From assembly GCA_963761655.1 (NCBI GenBank), contig CAVXHI010000003.1, forward strand, positions 434,001 to 498,000: 64,000 bases of DNA. Direction: 5' to 3'. The translations under genes were made by a program, and so were the position numbers. The DNA comes from RYN-122 sp963761655 (GTDB lineage Bacteria > Actinomycetota > Actinomycetes > Mycobacteriales > SCTD01). A model generated the notes under the pieces. The model was not told the DNA's origin. It ran no database searches and worked only from the letters and a program-made list of their open reading frames with translations. Of the stretch, positions 7,546 to 16,347 are shown piece after piece (the stretch's first letter is position 1; each line of letters starts with the position of its first letter).

Positions 7546-10344
7546 TCAGGTCGCCTTCTTGGCCGCGGCCTTCTTCGCCGGAGCCTTCTTCGCGGGGGTC
7601 TTCTTCTTCGCGGCCGCCTTCTTGGCAGGCGCCTTCTTGACCGCCGGCCCGCGGGCCCGGCGCTCGGCGAGCAGGTCGCTGGCGCGCTCGTCGGTGAGGC
7701 TCTCGAGGTCGTCGCCCTTGCGCAGGCTGGCGTTCGTCTCGCCGTCGGTGACGTAGGGCCCGAAGCGGCCCTCCTTCACGACCATCTTCGCGCCGCTGAC
7801 CGGGTCGGTGCCGAGCTCCTTGAGCGGCGGCTTGGCGACGGCGGCCTGCCGGCCGCGCGGCTTCGGCTGCGACAGCAGGTGCAGGGCCTCCTCCAGCGAG
7901 ACCGTGAACAGCTGCTCCTCGGTCTCGAGGCTGCGGCTCTCCTTGCCCCTGCTGATGTACGGCCCGTACCGGCCGTTCTGCGCGGTGATCTCCTCGCCGT
8001 CGGTCGCGCCCAGCACCCGCGGCAGGGTCAGGAGCTTGAGGGCGTCGTCGAGGGTGAGGGTCTCGAGGTCCATCGTCTTGAACAGCGAGCCGGTGGGGCC
8101 GCGGTCCTTCGAGCCCTCGGGCATGGTCAGCGTCACGTAGGGCCCGTACCGGCCGGACTTCGCCACGACGTCGTAGCCGGTGGTCGGGTCGACGCCGAGG
8201 ACGCGGTCGCCGGACGGCTTGTTCGCCAGCTCGACGGCCAGCTCGACGGTCAGCTCGTCCGGCGCGAGGTCGTCCGGGAGGGAGGCCCGGAGCTGGCTGT
8301 CGCCGTCCTCGCCGACCTGCACGTAGGGGCCGTACCGGCCGACCCGGACGACGACCTCGCGGCCCTCGCCGTCGCGGCCGATGACGATCGAGTTGATGTC
8401 ACGGGCGTCGATGTCGCCGAGGTTCTCGCCGACCATCTTCTTGAGGCCGCCCTGCTTGGCGAGCCCGCCCTCCTTGCCCTCGTCGCTGCCGAAGTAGAAG
8501 CGCGTGAGCCACTCGACGGCGTGGCCGCGGCCGCCGGCGATCTCGTCGAGGTCGTCCTCCATCGAGGCGGTGAAGCCGTAGTCGACGAGCCGCCCGAAGT
8601 GGTCCTCGAGCAGCTTGACGACGGCGAACGCCAGCCAGGTCGGGACGAGGGCGCTGCCCTTCTTCCAGACGTAGCCGCGGTCCTGGATGGTCGTGATGAT
8701 GGAGGCGTAGGTGGAGGGGCGGCCGATGCCGAGCTCCTCCAGGCGCTTCACGAGCGAGGCCTCGGTGAACCGGGCGGGCGGGCTCGTGGTGTGGCCCTGC
8801 GGCGTGAGCTCCTCCGTGGTCAGCCCGTCGCCGACCGCGACCCGGGGCAGCCGGCTCTCGGCGTCGTCCTTCTCGGCCTTCTCGTCGTCGTTGCTCTCGA
8901 CGTAGGCGCGCAGGAACCCGGGGAAGGTGATGACGCGGCCGCTCGCGGAGAACTCGGCGTCGGTGCCGTCGGCGGTCTGCGTGCCGAGCCGGACGTTGGC
9001 GGTGACGCCCCGGGCGTCGGCCATCTGCGAGGCGACGGTGCGCTGCCAGATGAGCTCGTAGAGGCGCATCTCGTCGCCGGACAGCTCGCGGGCCAGCTCG
9101 CCCGGGGTGCGGAAGACGTCGCCGGACGGGCGGATGGCCTCGTGCGCCTCCTGCGCGTTCTTGCTCTTGGAGGCGTAGCGGCGCGGGGCGTCCGGCACGT
9201 ACTCGGGGCCGTACAGGTCGCGCGCCTGCTGCCGGGCGGCGGTGATGGCTGTCTCCGACAGGTTCGGGCTGTCGGTGCGCATGTAGGTGATGTAGCCGTT
9301 CTCGTACAGCCGCTGGGCGGTCTGCATGACGCGCTGCGCGGAGAAGCGGAGCTTGCGGCCGCCCTCCTGCTGCAGGGTCGACGTCATGAACGGCGCGTAC
9401 GGCTTGCGGCTGTACGGCTTGTCCTCGACCGACCGCACGGTGAAGTCGCGGCCGTCGAGCCGGGCGACCAGGTCGCGGGCGGAGGCCTCGTCGACGTGCA
9501 CGACGTCGCTCCCGGCCTTGAGCGCGCCGGTCTCCTGCTCGAAGTCGCGTCCGGTGGCCAGGCGCTTGCCGTCGAGCCCGACCAGGGTGGCCGTCAGGCT
9601 GCGGGGCGCGGTGGGGTCGGACGGGTCGGCGGCTGCCTGGAAGCGCCCCTCGACGTCCCAGTAGGAGGCCTCGACGAAGCGCATCCGGGCCCGCTCGCGC
9701 TCCACGACGATCCGGGTCGCGACCGACTGCACGCGGCCCGCCGACAGCCGCGGCATGACCTTCTTCCACAGGACCGGGCTGACCTCGTAGCCGTACAGGC
9801 GGTCGAGCACGCGGCGCGTCTCCTGCGCCTCGACCATCGCGGTGTCGAGCTCGCGCGGGGTGTCGACGGCGTGCTGGATCGCGGCGGGGGTGATCTCGTG
9901 GAAGACCATCCGGCGCACCGGCACCTTGGGCTTGAGCGTCTCGAGCAGGTGCCAGGCGATGGCCTCGCCCTCGCGGTCCTCGTCGGTGGCGAGGAACAGC
10001 TCGTCGGTCTCCTTGAGCAGGGCCTTCAGCTTCGTGACCTGCGCCTTGCTCTCCGGCGTGACGACGTAGAGCGTCTCGAAGCCGTTGTCGACGTCGACGC
10101 CGGTCTTCGCCCAGGCCAGCCCCTTGTGCGACGCCGGGACGTCGGCAGCGTTGCGCGGCAGGTCGCGGATGTGGCCGTAGGAGCTCTCGACGACGTAGCC
10201 CGCCCCGAGGAAGGAGGCGATCTTCTTGGCCTTCGTCGGGGACTCGACGATGACCAGACGACGGCCGCCCGTGCCTGCGGGGGCCTTCTTCGCCGGCGCC
10301 TTCTTCTTGACGGCGGCGGCCGGCTCGGCGGCGGTGTCGGTCAC
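7546..10344 (-). CDS. topA: DNA topoisomerase I
   Basis: Type IA topoisomerase that relaxes negative supercoils. The Toprim domain lies near the N-terminus (LVIVESPTKAKKI, then LATDEDREGEAIAWHL with the acidic metal-binding residues), and the active-site tyrosine is in GYITYMRTDS (about Tyr354). The C-terminal half has four actinobacterial GR(Y/F)GPY repeats and ends in a Lys/Ala/Pro-rich basic tail; a short similar AAPKK-type patch precedes the Toprim domain. No zinc fingers. The GTG at 10344 is chosen over an upstream start at 10401 because AGGAG lies five bases before it and the extra residues would read through a terminator-like hairpin. 932 residues. Confidence 0.95.
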   Translation of the reverse strand: MTDTAAEPAAAVKKKAPAKKAPAGTGGRRLVIVESPTKAKKIASFLGAGYVVESSYGHIRDLPRNAADVPASHKGLAWAKTGVDVDNGFETLYVVTPESKAQVTKLKALLKETDELFLATDEDREGEAIAWHLLETLKPKVPVRRMVFHEITPAAIQHAVDTPRELDTAMVEAQETRRVLDRLYGYEVSPVLWKKVMPRLSAGRVQSVATRIVVERERARMRFVEASYWDVEGRFQAAADPSDPTAPRSLTATLVGLDGKRLATGRDFEQETGALKAGSDVVHVDEASARDLVARLDGRDFTVRSVEDKPYSRKPYAPFMTSTLQQEGGRKLRFSAQRVMQTAQRLYENGYITYMRTDSPNLSETAITAARQQARDLYGPEYVPDAPRRYASKSKNAQEAHEAIRPSGDVFRTPGELARELSGDEMRLYELIWQRTVASQMADARGVTANVRLGTQTADGTDAEFSASGRVITFPGFLRAYVESNDDEKAEKDDAESRLPRVAVGDGLTTEELTPQGHTTSPPARFTEASLVKRLEELGIGRPSTYASIITTIQDRGYVWKKGSALVPTWLAFAVVKLLEDHFGRLVDYGFTASMEDDLDEIAGGRGHAVEWLTRFYFGSDEGKEGGLAKQGGLKKMVGENLGDIDARDINSIVIGRDGEGREVVVRVGRYGPYVQVGEDGDSQLRASLPDDLAPDELTVELAVELANKPSGDRVLGVDPTTGYDVVAKSGRYGPYVTLTMPEGSKDRGPTGSLFKTMDLETLTLDDALKLLTLPRVLGATDGEEITAQNGRYGPYISRGKESRSLETEEQLFTVSLEEALHLLSQPKPRGRQAAVAKPPLKELGTDPVSGAKMVVKEGRFGPYVTDGETNASLRKGDDLESLTDERASDLLAERRARGPAVKKAPAKKAAAKKKTPAKKAPAKKAAAKKAT

Positions 10345-10373
10345 GGGTCTCCTGTGCTGGGGTGCTGCGGGGG

Positions 10374-10395
10374 GCGCCCCCACTGTGGGGGGCGC
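10374..10395 (-). terminator. Hairpin terminator downstream of the SGNH gene
   Basis: GCGCCCCC and GGGGGCGC form an 8-bp perfect stem around a 6-nt loop, starting 19 bp past the SGNH-hydrolase stop. There is no T-run, as is common for actinobacterial terminators. A TTGACA on the minus strand at 10401-10396 abuts it and could belong to a topA promoter, but no -10 box is clear. Confidence 0.5.
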
Positions 10396-10413
10396 TGTCA
10401 AACGTAGGACGGC

Positions 10414-11565
10414 CTACCGCGGTGCCTGCAGCAGGTCGGCGACGGCGTCGCCCAGGACGCGGTGCCCCTCGGTGGACAGGTGCAGGGCGTCGCCGAGGTC
10501 GTACGCCGGCAGCAGGCGGCGCGGCCGCGCCGGGTCGCGCAGCAGGGCGTCGGCGTCGAGCACCTGGTCGGCCGCGCCGGTCCTGCGGAGGGCCTCGTTG
10601 ACGGCGAGCCGCACCTGCTCGGCCGCCTCGGGACGCCGTTCGGCCGGCGGCAGCGTCCCGACGACGACGCGCTTCCCCGCCCGTCGCGCCTGCCGGCAGA
10701 GGTCCTCGAGCCGGGCCAGCAGGGCCTCGGCGGACAGCCCCACCGACACGTCGTTCGTCCCGGCGAGCAGCACCACCGTCCCGGTGCCGGCGAGGTCGAG
10801 GACGTCGCGGCCGAAGCGCTCGACCAGGACCGGCCCGTACCCGCCGGGCAGCGCGACCCGGTTGCCCCCGATCCCGGCGTTCGCGACCGCCGTCCCGGGC
10901 ATTCGCGCAGCGAGCCGGTCGGTCCAGCGGGCGTGCTGGTCCGGCGGCAGCGGCGGGTCGGTCAGCGAGTCCCCGACGGCGACCACCCCGGGCGGGGCGT
11001 CGTCGGCCGCGTCCACCTCGAGCGCGTCGACCACGAGGGCGCCGCGCCCGGCGGGGAGCAGCCCCGCGCTGCCGGTCTGCTGCGACAGGTCGCCGGTGCC
11101 GTCCGCGCTGCACCACCCCGAGCTGGCCCCCACCCCGTGCTCGGCGGGCCGGGCGGTCCCGCGCAGCGCGAGGCTCACGGCCAGGTCCTCCCCCGCCCGG
11201 ACGTCGTAGGCGACCGGGTCGGTGGTGACGGTGCCCGACGCGGGCAGGGAGAAGGAGGAGCGGCCCCCGACGCTGACCGTCCGCACGGACCCGGCCTCGA
11301 CGGCGGCGCCCGCACCGGACCGCCCGACGGTCACCGCGGCGAGGTCGAGCGCCGGCGCCCCGACGGCGGACAGCCGCAGCCGCAGCCGGGTGCCCCCGAC
11401 GGTCGGGCGCAGCAGGCCGCGGCAGGTGGCGTCGCGGCGCGGCGCGGCCATCCGGCTCATCGCCTGGGCGTCGGCGGTCCGCCACGAGTCGGCGTCGACC
11501 GGGCCGCGCGACGGGGGACCGCACGCGGTCGCCAGCAGGACGAGCGCGACCGCCCGGGCCCTCAC
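10414..11565 (-). CDS. SGNH/GDSL-family hydrolase, predicted lipoprotein
   Basis: Predicted surface esterase or lipase-like hydrolase of 383 residues. The N-terminus RARAVALVLLATAC is a lipoprotein signal peptide with the candidate lipid-anchored cysteine at residue 15. All four SGNH blocks are present: the nucleophile serine in VVAVGDSLTD, Gly in NAGIGGNR, Asn in LLAGTNDVS, and the Asp/His pair in DALHLSTEGH near the C-terminus. The region before the catalytic domain (about 30-180) is a beta-rich segment of unknown role. The GTG start overlaps the stop of the upstream methyltransferase (GTGA), so the pair is coupled. The substrate cannot be told from sequence. Confidence 0.85.
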   Translation of the reverse strand: MRARAVALVLLATACGPPSRGPVDADSWRTADAQAMSRMAAPRRDATCRGLLRPTVGGTRLRLRLSAVGAPALDLAAVTVGRSGAGAAVEAGSVRTVSVGGRSSFSLPASGTVTTDPVAYDVRAGEDLAVSLALRGTARPAEHGVGASSGWCSADGTGDLSQQTGSAGLLPAGRGALVVDALEVDAADDAPPGVVAVGDSLTDPPLPPDQHARWTDRLAARMPGTAVANAGIGGNRVALPGGYGPVLVERFGRDVLDLAGTGTVVLLAGTNDVSVGLSAEALLARLEDLCRQARRAGKRVVVGTLPPAERRPEAAEQVRLAVNEALRRTGAADQVLDADALLRDPARPRRLLPAYDLGDALHLSTEGHRVLGDAVADLLQAPR

Positions 11566-12983
11566 GGGACCAGGAAGCCCTGCTCGACGAGGCGCCGCAC
11601 CACGGGCAGGACCTGCTCGGCCGCCTCCCCGTCGGACAGCCCCGTGCTGCTCGCCAGCACCGCGAGCAGCGCCCCGAGCGGACGCGTGCCGTCGCAGCCC
11701 GCCAGCAGGGTCGCGCCGTAGGTGTCGACGCCGCCGCTCCACCGCAGGCCGGCCTCCTGCTGCAGGAGCTGGCTGTCGGCGTACCAGCCGTCGTCGGCCC
11801 GGCGGGCGACGCTGTGCAGCCGGACGTCGTCGCGCAGCCTGAGCCTGGCCCCCAGCAGGTCGCCCCGGAGGGCGTCGTGCCGGGTGAAGTGCGCGCGCAC
11901 CTCCTCGCCCCAGGTGGCGGCGGTCGGCTGCGGGACGTCGTCGAGCGTGACCGTCCGCTGCCTGTCGCCGTTCCGCAGGGCGACGATCCCGAAGGCCACC
12001 GCTTCCACCCGTCGCTCGGCGAACCAGTCCAGCCAGGCGTCGTAGCCGGCGAAGCTGTCATCGGTGTCGCGCAGCCACGCCGTGACGTAGTCCTCGGGCG
12101 CGGCCAGCTCGCGCTGCACCACCCAGCCGTCGCAGCCGGTGCCGTCGAACCACGAGAGCACGCGCGCGTCGCCGTCCTCGCCCTCGACGTGCAGCCAGTT
12201 GGCCAGCAGCACGGCGACACCGTCGGGGGCGAGCACCGACGGCAGGCCCTGCACGAGGCGGCGGCAGACGTCGTCGGCGTCGAGGCCGGCGTCGCGGTAG
12301 GTGTACTGCGAGCCCGGGCTGATGACGAACGGCGGGTTGCTGACCACCAGGTCGAAGCCCTCGCCCTTCACCGGCTGCAGGAGGTCGCCCTCGCGGGCGT
12401 CGAGCGTCACGCCGCCGAGCGCCGCGGCGAGGCGGGTGAAGGCGACGGCGCGCGGGTTGCGGTCGGTGGCGACGACGTCGCGGGCGTGGTCCTCGGCGAG
12501 CAGCGCCTGCACCCCCGCGCCGGTCCCCACGTCGAGCACCCGGCCGACGGTGTCGCGCGGCGTCGCGGCGGCGAGGGTCAGCGACGCCGCCCCGACGCCG
12601 AGGACCTGCTCGCGCTCGACGGTGCTCGCGGCGCTGCCCGGGTCGTGCGGGACGACGACCTCGACGCCCCCGTGACGCACCTGCTGCAGGCGGACCGGGC
12701 AGGTGACGTCGTAGCCGCTGGGCTGCAGCCAGGTCTCGGGCACCCCGGCCCGGGTCGCCTCGTCGAGGTCGACGGCGTCCCCGACGACGAGCAGCCGGGC
12801 CAGCACCGACAGCGGTCCGCCGTCCCGGGTGCGGCGCAGCACGGGGGCGAGCTCGTCGCGGTCGAGGTGGGTGCGGTAGGTCGCGCCGAGGAGGTCGTCC
12901 AGGGCGTCCGCGGACCAGCCGGCGGCGTCGAGGGCGTCGCGCACGCGGGGAGCGTCGGCGAGCAGGGCGGCGGGGTCGATCAC
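11562..12983 (-). CDS. Class I SAM-dependent methyltransferase, HemK/PrmC-like fold
   Basis: 473-residue methyltransferase. A helical N-terminal domain (1-140) precedes a Rossmann fold with the SAM-binding VLDVGTGAGVQALLA (about residue 150) and the N-methyltransferase motif VVSNPPFVISPG (about 215), which is typical of enzymes acting on glutamine or adenine nitrogens. A C-terminal domain of about 170 residues (MTase-associated in actinobacteria) follows. The target is not predictable. TAGCGT lies seven bases before the GTG start with no Shine-Dalgarno, suggesting a leaderless message. It is coupled to the downstream SGNH gene. Confidence 0.8.
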   Translation of the reverse strand: MIDPAALLADAPRVRDALDAAGWSADALDDLLGATYRTHLDRDELAPVLRRTRDGGPLSVLARLLVVGDAVDLDEATRAGVPETWLQPSGYDVTCPVRLQQVRHGGVEVVVPHDPGSAASTVEREQVLGVGAASLTLAAATPRDTVGRVLDVGTGAGVQALLAEDHARDVVATDRNPRAVAFTRLAAALGGVTLDAREGDLLQPVKGEGFDLVVSNPPFVISPGSQYTYRDAGLDADDVCRRLVQGLPSVLAPDGVAVLLANWLHVEGEDGDARVLSWFDGTGCDGWVVQRELAAPEDYVTAWLRDTDDSFAGYDAWLDWFAERRVEAVAFGIVALRNGDRQRTVTLDDVPQPTAATWGEEVRAHFTRHDALRGDLLGARLRLRDDVRLHSVARRADDGWYADSQLLQQEAGLRWSGGVDTYGATLLAGCDGTRPLGALLAVLASSTGLSDGEAAEQVLPVVRRLVEQGFLVP

Positions 12984-12996
12984 CGTCGGGACGCTA

Positions 12997-13036
12997 CCGA
13001 CGGCCCGCCCCGGTGCTCCCGGGGGCGGGCCGTCGG
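12997..13036 (-). terminator. Strong hairpin terminator after the LPXTG gene
   Basis: A perfect 15-bp inverted repeat (CCGACGGCCCGCCCC and its complement) with a 10-nt loop sits 11 bp beyond the LPXTG-protein stop and just before the methyltransferase promoter box. It is the strongest terminator-like structure in this part of the window. Confidence 0.8.
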
Positions 13037-13046
13037 TCGCGCGGGC

Positions 13047-15260
13047 CTACGCGGTGCGGCGGCGGAGCCAGGACGCCGCGCCCAGGACGAGCACCCCGGC
13101 CAGCGGCACCCCCGTGGTCAGGCCGGTGCGCGGCAGCTGGTCGGGGGCCGCGTCCCCCGTCGGGCAGCCGGTGACCGGGCAGCCGGCCGGCTTGCCGGGC
13201 GACGGGACCGACGTCGGCGTGACCGTCGGGCCCGGGGTCGCGGGCCTGGCGGTCGGCCCCTCCTCGGTCGCGACGACCGCGGTGTTCGGCAGGCGCCCGC
13301 TCGTGGCCGTGGTCCGGACGACGACCTTCAGGGTCGTGCTGGCGCCGGGAGCGAGGGTGCCGACCCGCCAGGTGACGTCCTGGCCGCTGTGCGTGCAGCC
13401 GTCGGAGCACGACACGAAGGCGACGCCGGCGACCAGGCGGTCGGTGACGACGACCCCGGTGCAGGGCGACCCGCCCGTGTTGCTGAGGTTGACGTAGTAC
13501 GCGAACTGCTCGCCGGTCGTGACCTGGGTGTTGCTCGCGTACTTGGTGGAGCGGCTGACGTCGCAGTCGCCGGTCGGGGGAGCGATCACGGTCGGGCCGG
13601 GGACGGAGACGGTCCTGGTGACCGGCCGTCCCTGGTAGGTGCCGCTGATGGTCGCGTCGTTGCGGTAGCGCGTCCCCGGCTCCGCGTCGCGCGGGACCCG
13701 GAACACGAGGCCGATGTCCACGAAGGAGCCGGCCGGGATCGAGGGGAAGGTGTAGGTGAGCGTGTTCCCCGACCGCGACGCAGGTGCGGGCGTCGAGGAG
13801 ACGAACTGCAGGCCGGCGGCGTAGGTGTCCTTGACCGTCACGTCGGTGATCGGGGCGGTGCCGCGGTTCGGGAAGCGGACCGTGTACTCGAACGTCTGGC
13901 CGGGGCTGACGCTCAGGGCCGAGACGTCCTTGCGCGACTCGTCCAGCGGGTCGCTGCCGTCGGACACAGCGCAGTCGATGCCGCCGGCGGGCACGGTCGA
14001 CAGCGCCTCCAGGTGGCCGTAGCGGACGTCCGCGACGCCGAGGCCGGCACCGGCGAGGCCGGCCTGCAGCGCGCTGAGCACGGGGTCGAGCCCGGCCACG
14101 ACCGGCTGCAGGACGGGGTTGAGGAGCGGCGCCAGCGGGCTGTCGGTGGCGACGGGGGTCGTCGACCCCGTCTTCACCCGGCCGGGCACGGTGATCCGGA
14201 CGAGGTCCGCGGCGCGGGCGGCGGTGGTGCCGTCGGCGGCGGCGAGCGGCTTGCTCGTGGGGTCGTCGTCCAGGGCGTGCGCCGGTGCGCCGATGAAGAC
14301 GTCGGCCAGGCCCAGGCTCAGCTGCACGCCGTCGCCGCCGAGGACCTGCTCGCTCGTGAGGCTGGTGCCGTTGATCGACAGGACCGGCTCGCTGTCCGGG
14401 ACGGCCTTGCCGGTGGCGTCGACGAAGCCGTAGAAGCCCTTCGCGGTGCCGGCCGCGCCGCCGGTGCTGGCGGACAGCTGCAGCTGGTGCAGCACCTGGA
14501 TGGTGGTCTCCGCACCCGGGATGCCCTTGAACAGGGTGAGCGGGGCGAGCGACTGCGTGGTGACGCTGGTGAGGCCCTTGCCGGTGGCCCCACCGGCCGG
14601 TGCCTGCAGCAGCAGGGCCGACAGCGAGGACACGGCGCCGTCGACGGTCGCGACGGACTGGCCGGCGCCGGGGCTGAGCAGCTGGGCGTCGCTGGCCTGC
14701 CCGAGGCCGGAGCTGACGCGCCCGGTGCTCCCGGTGACGCAGATGCTCCCGACCGACGTCGTCAGCGACTCCGCCCGACTGGGCAGCAGCTGTGCCGTGG
14801 CGAGCGGGGCGGCGGGGAGCGTGAGCAGCTCGTCGGTCGTGGCGCTGCTGACCGGCGGCGACTGCGCCTCCGACGTCGTCAGGGCGATCTGCGGCGGCGC
14901 GGTCTGCCCCTGCAGGAGGCCGACGTTGGCGGCGGCGCCGTGGCCGTAGGCGTTCTTGCCGACGGCGGGGGCGGTCAGGATCGACGACTCGAGCAGGTCC
15001 GAGGTCACCAGGGGCTCCGAGACCGCCGCGCCGGCCGCGCTCTGGGCGAGGCTGACCTTCGCGACGTCGGGGTCGCCGCCCGCGTTGAGCGCGTTCGCGT
15101 AGACGACGCTGCCGGTGCTGTACCCGCCGTAGCCGGCGGTGGACGTCAGGGACGCGGAGGGCGTGACGGCGGCCGCGGGCAGCGCCAGGCCGAGGGCGCT
15201 CAAGCCGAGCACCCCCGTCAGCGCGGCCAGGCGGACGCCGAGGCGGGGCGTAGAGGGCAC
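13047..15260 (-). CDS. LPXTG-anchored surface protein with DUF11-like repeats
   Basis: 737-residue exported protein. A signal peptide ends near Ala31 (LALPAAA). The large Ala/Ser/Thr-rich N-terminal region (32-450) resembles choice-of-anchor surface proteins (GYGGYSTGSVVYANAL). Two DUF11-like beta-sandwich repeats follow at about 455-560 and 575-690 (SPGQTFEYTVRFPNRG; TGEQFAYYVNLSNTGG). The C-terminus is a classic sorting signal: LPRTG at 709-713, a hydrophobic stretch, and RRRTA. Sortase would cut between Thr and Gly and link the protein to peptidoglycan. The only sortase seen here, about 5 kb away, is class E, a class usually reported to prefer LAXTG. GTG start with a loosely placed GGAG upstream. 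The function is likely adhesion or wall architecture; no enzyme motif is seen. Confidence 0.8.
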   Translation of the reverse strand: MPSTPRLGVRLAALTGVLGLSALGLALPAAAVTPSASLTSTAGYGGYSTGSVVYANALNAGGDPDVAKVSLAQSAAGAAVSEPLVTSDLLESSILTAPAVGKNAYGHGAAANVGLLQGQTAPPQIALTTSEAQSPPVSSATTDELLTLPAAPLATAQLLPSRAESLTTSVGSICVTGSTGRVSSGLGQASDAQLLSPGAGQSVATVDGAVSSLSALLLQAPAGGATGKGLTSVTTQSLAPLTLFKGIPGAETTIQVLHQLQLSASTGGAAGTAKGFYGFVDATGKAVPDSEPVLSINGTSLTSEQVLGGDGVQLSLGLADVFIGAPAHALDDDPTSKPLAAADGTTAARAADLVRITVPGRVKTGSTTPVATDSPLAPLLNPVLQPVVAGLDPVLSALQAGLAGAGLGVADVRYGHLEALSTVPAGGIDCAVSDGSDPLDESRKDVSALSVSPGQTFEYTVRFPNRGTAPITDVTVKDTYAAGLQFVSSTPAPASRSGNTLTYTFPSIPAGSFVDIGLVFRVPRDAEPGTRYRNDATISGTYQGRPVTRTVSVPGPTVIAPPTGDCDVSRSTKYASNTQVTTGEQFAYYVNLSNTGGSPCTGVVVTDRLVAGVAFVSCSDGCTHSGQDVTWRVGTLAPGASTTLKVVVRTTATSGRLPNTAVVATEEGPTARPATPGPTVTPTSVPSPGKPAGCPVTGCPTGDAAPDQLPRTGLTTGVPLAGVLVLGAASWLRRRTA

Positions 15261-15424
15261 GGTTCGGTTCTCCGAGCTCCCGGCCGAGGGCCGGGCTGGG
15301 GCACGAAGGGTCAGGGCGCCGGGGGGTCAGGGGTGGTCACTCAGTCCCCGTCGTACCCCTCATCAACCCTCCGTGTCGAGAACATGACCCTCTGCAACGG
15401 ACAGAACGGTCAGAACCGGACGGA

Positions 15425-15865
15425 CTACCCGACCTGTGTCGCCCGTGCCGGCAACGACCAGGACATCCGGACGGACGTCCCGTCCGGGCCGGGCTGCACC
15501 TCGACGTCGTCGACCAGGCCGGTCACCACGGCCAGGGCGACGTCGGGGTCGACGGTGTCGTCCTCGGCGCCCTCGAGGAGGTCCTCGGCGACGTCGTCCG
15601 GGACCGGCCCGGCGGCCGGGCCGCAGTCCACGACCGTGACGGTCAGCCGGCCTGGGTCGTCCTGGACCAGCACCCGGACCGGGCTCTCGGGCGCGTGCAC
15701 CGCGTGCAGGCCGACGGCCCGCCCGCAGGCCTCGCCCAGGGCCAGGCGCAGCTCGTCCACGCGCTCGTCGTCGAGACCGGCCCGGCGGGCGGCGGCCACG
15801 ACGACGAGCCGCGCGGTGCGGACGTGCGACGGGAGCGGGGACAGGGAGAGCTCGACGACGGCCAT
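15425..15865 (-). CDS. RsbW-type anti-sigma factor serine kinase, probable BldG partner
   Basis: 146-residue GHKL ATPase (HATPase_c_2). The N-box helix is ELRLALGEACGRAV (about 42-55) and the G1 box is a divergent VVDCGPAAG (about 97). Such proteins bind a sigma factor and release it when bound by the dephosphorylated STAS antagonist, which they phosphorylate on serine. It lies 23 bp downstream of the bldG homologue on the same strand, as in the S. coelicolor bldG-anti-sigma pair. The GTG-rich spacer has no terminator, so co-transcription is expected. The cognate sigma factor is not identified here. Confidence 0.8.
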   Translation of the reverse strand: MAVVELSLSPLPSHVRTARLVVVAAARRAGLDDERVDELRLALGEACGRAVGLHAVHAPESPVRVLVQDDPGRLTVTVVDCGPAAGPVPDDVAEDLLEGAEDDTVDPDVALAVVTGLVDDVEVQPGPDGTSVRMSWSLPARATQVG

Positions 15866-15888
15866 CGCGTCGTCCTCGTCGCCGGTTC

Positions 15889-16230
15889 CTAGTCCGTCGC
15901 GGCCACGGCCTCCTCGACCGAGCCGTGGATCGGGAAGACCTTGGTCAGGCCGGTGATGCGGAAGATCTTCAGGATGCGCTCCTGCGTGCAGACCAGGCGC
16001 AGCGAGCCCTCGTGCGCGCGGACGCGCTTGAGGCCGCCCACCAGGACGCCGAGGCCGGTGGAGTCGAGGAACTCGACGCCCTCCATGTCGACGACGAGGT
16101 GGTACTGGCCGCTGCTCACCAGGTCGATCAGCTGCTCGCGGAGCTTCGGCGCCGTGTAGACGTCGATCTCGCCACCCACGACGACGACGGTGCGGTCACC
16201 CTCGGTACGGGTCGACAGGGACAGGTCCAC
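15889..16230 (-). CDS. bldG: Anti-sigma factor antagonist, BldG orthologue
   Basis: 113-residue STAS protein almost identical in my memory to Streptomyces BldG: DLSLSTRTEGDRT at the start, then GGEIDVYTAPKLREQL, the phospho-serine loop EFLDSTGLGVLVGG and RITGLTKVFPIH. Unphosphorylated it binds an anti-sigma kinase and frees the sigma factor. The GTG at 16230 is preceded by AAGGAG at six bases, which fixes the start; the longer open frame upstream is spurious. It is transcribed divergently from the DECH helicase gene and followed by an RsbW-type kinase. BldG controls development and antibiotic production in Streptomyces; its role in this organism is unknown. Confidence 0.93.
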   Translation of the reverse strand: MDLSLSTRTEGDRTVVVVGGEIDVYTAPKLREQLIDLVSSGQYHLVVDMEGVEFLDSTGLGVLVGGLKRVRAHEGSLRLVCTQERILKIFRITGLTKVFPIHGSVEEAVAATD

Positions 16231-16258
16231 GACGTTCTCCTTCAGAGCAGGCGACAGG

Positions 16259-16276
16259 CCCCCTCTCCCGAGGGGG
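16259..16276. promoter_or_regulatory. Inverted repeat in the bldG-helicase divergent region
   Basis: CCCCCTC and GAGGGGG form a 7-bp perfect stem with a 4-nt loop, about 30 bp upstream of the bldG start and 70 bp upstream of the helicase start. It could be a structured bldG leader or an operator. No clear -10/-35 pair is visible in this 117-bp region. Confidence 0.35.
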
Positions 16277-16347
16277 TCCCCGGCGCCGTACCCGGCACCC
16301 CGCGCATCCAACCGCACCCCCTGCGCCTGCCACACTGGAGGCCAGTG

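Noticed and set aside
10404..10417. Small inverted repeat GTAGG/CCTAC at the SGNH stop codon as a terminator
   Set aside because: Only five base pairs, and it overlaps the stop codon; the stronger hairpin just beyond is the better candidate.
8399..12220. 1273-aa minus-strand frame across topA and its neighbours
   Set aside because: Crosses three well-supported genes in another frame and has no recognisable protein sequence.
11814..15956. 1380-aa plus-strand frame
   Set aside because: Antisense to the methyltransferase, LPXTG and anti-sigma genes; composition typical of spurious GC-rich frames.
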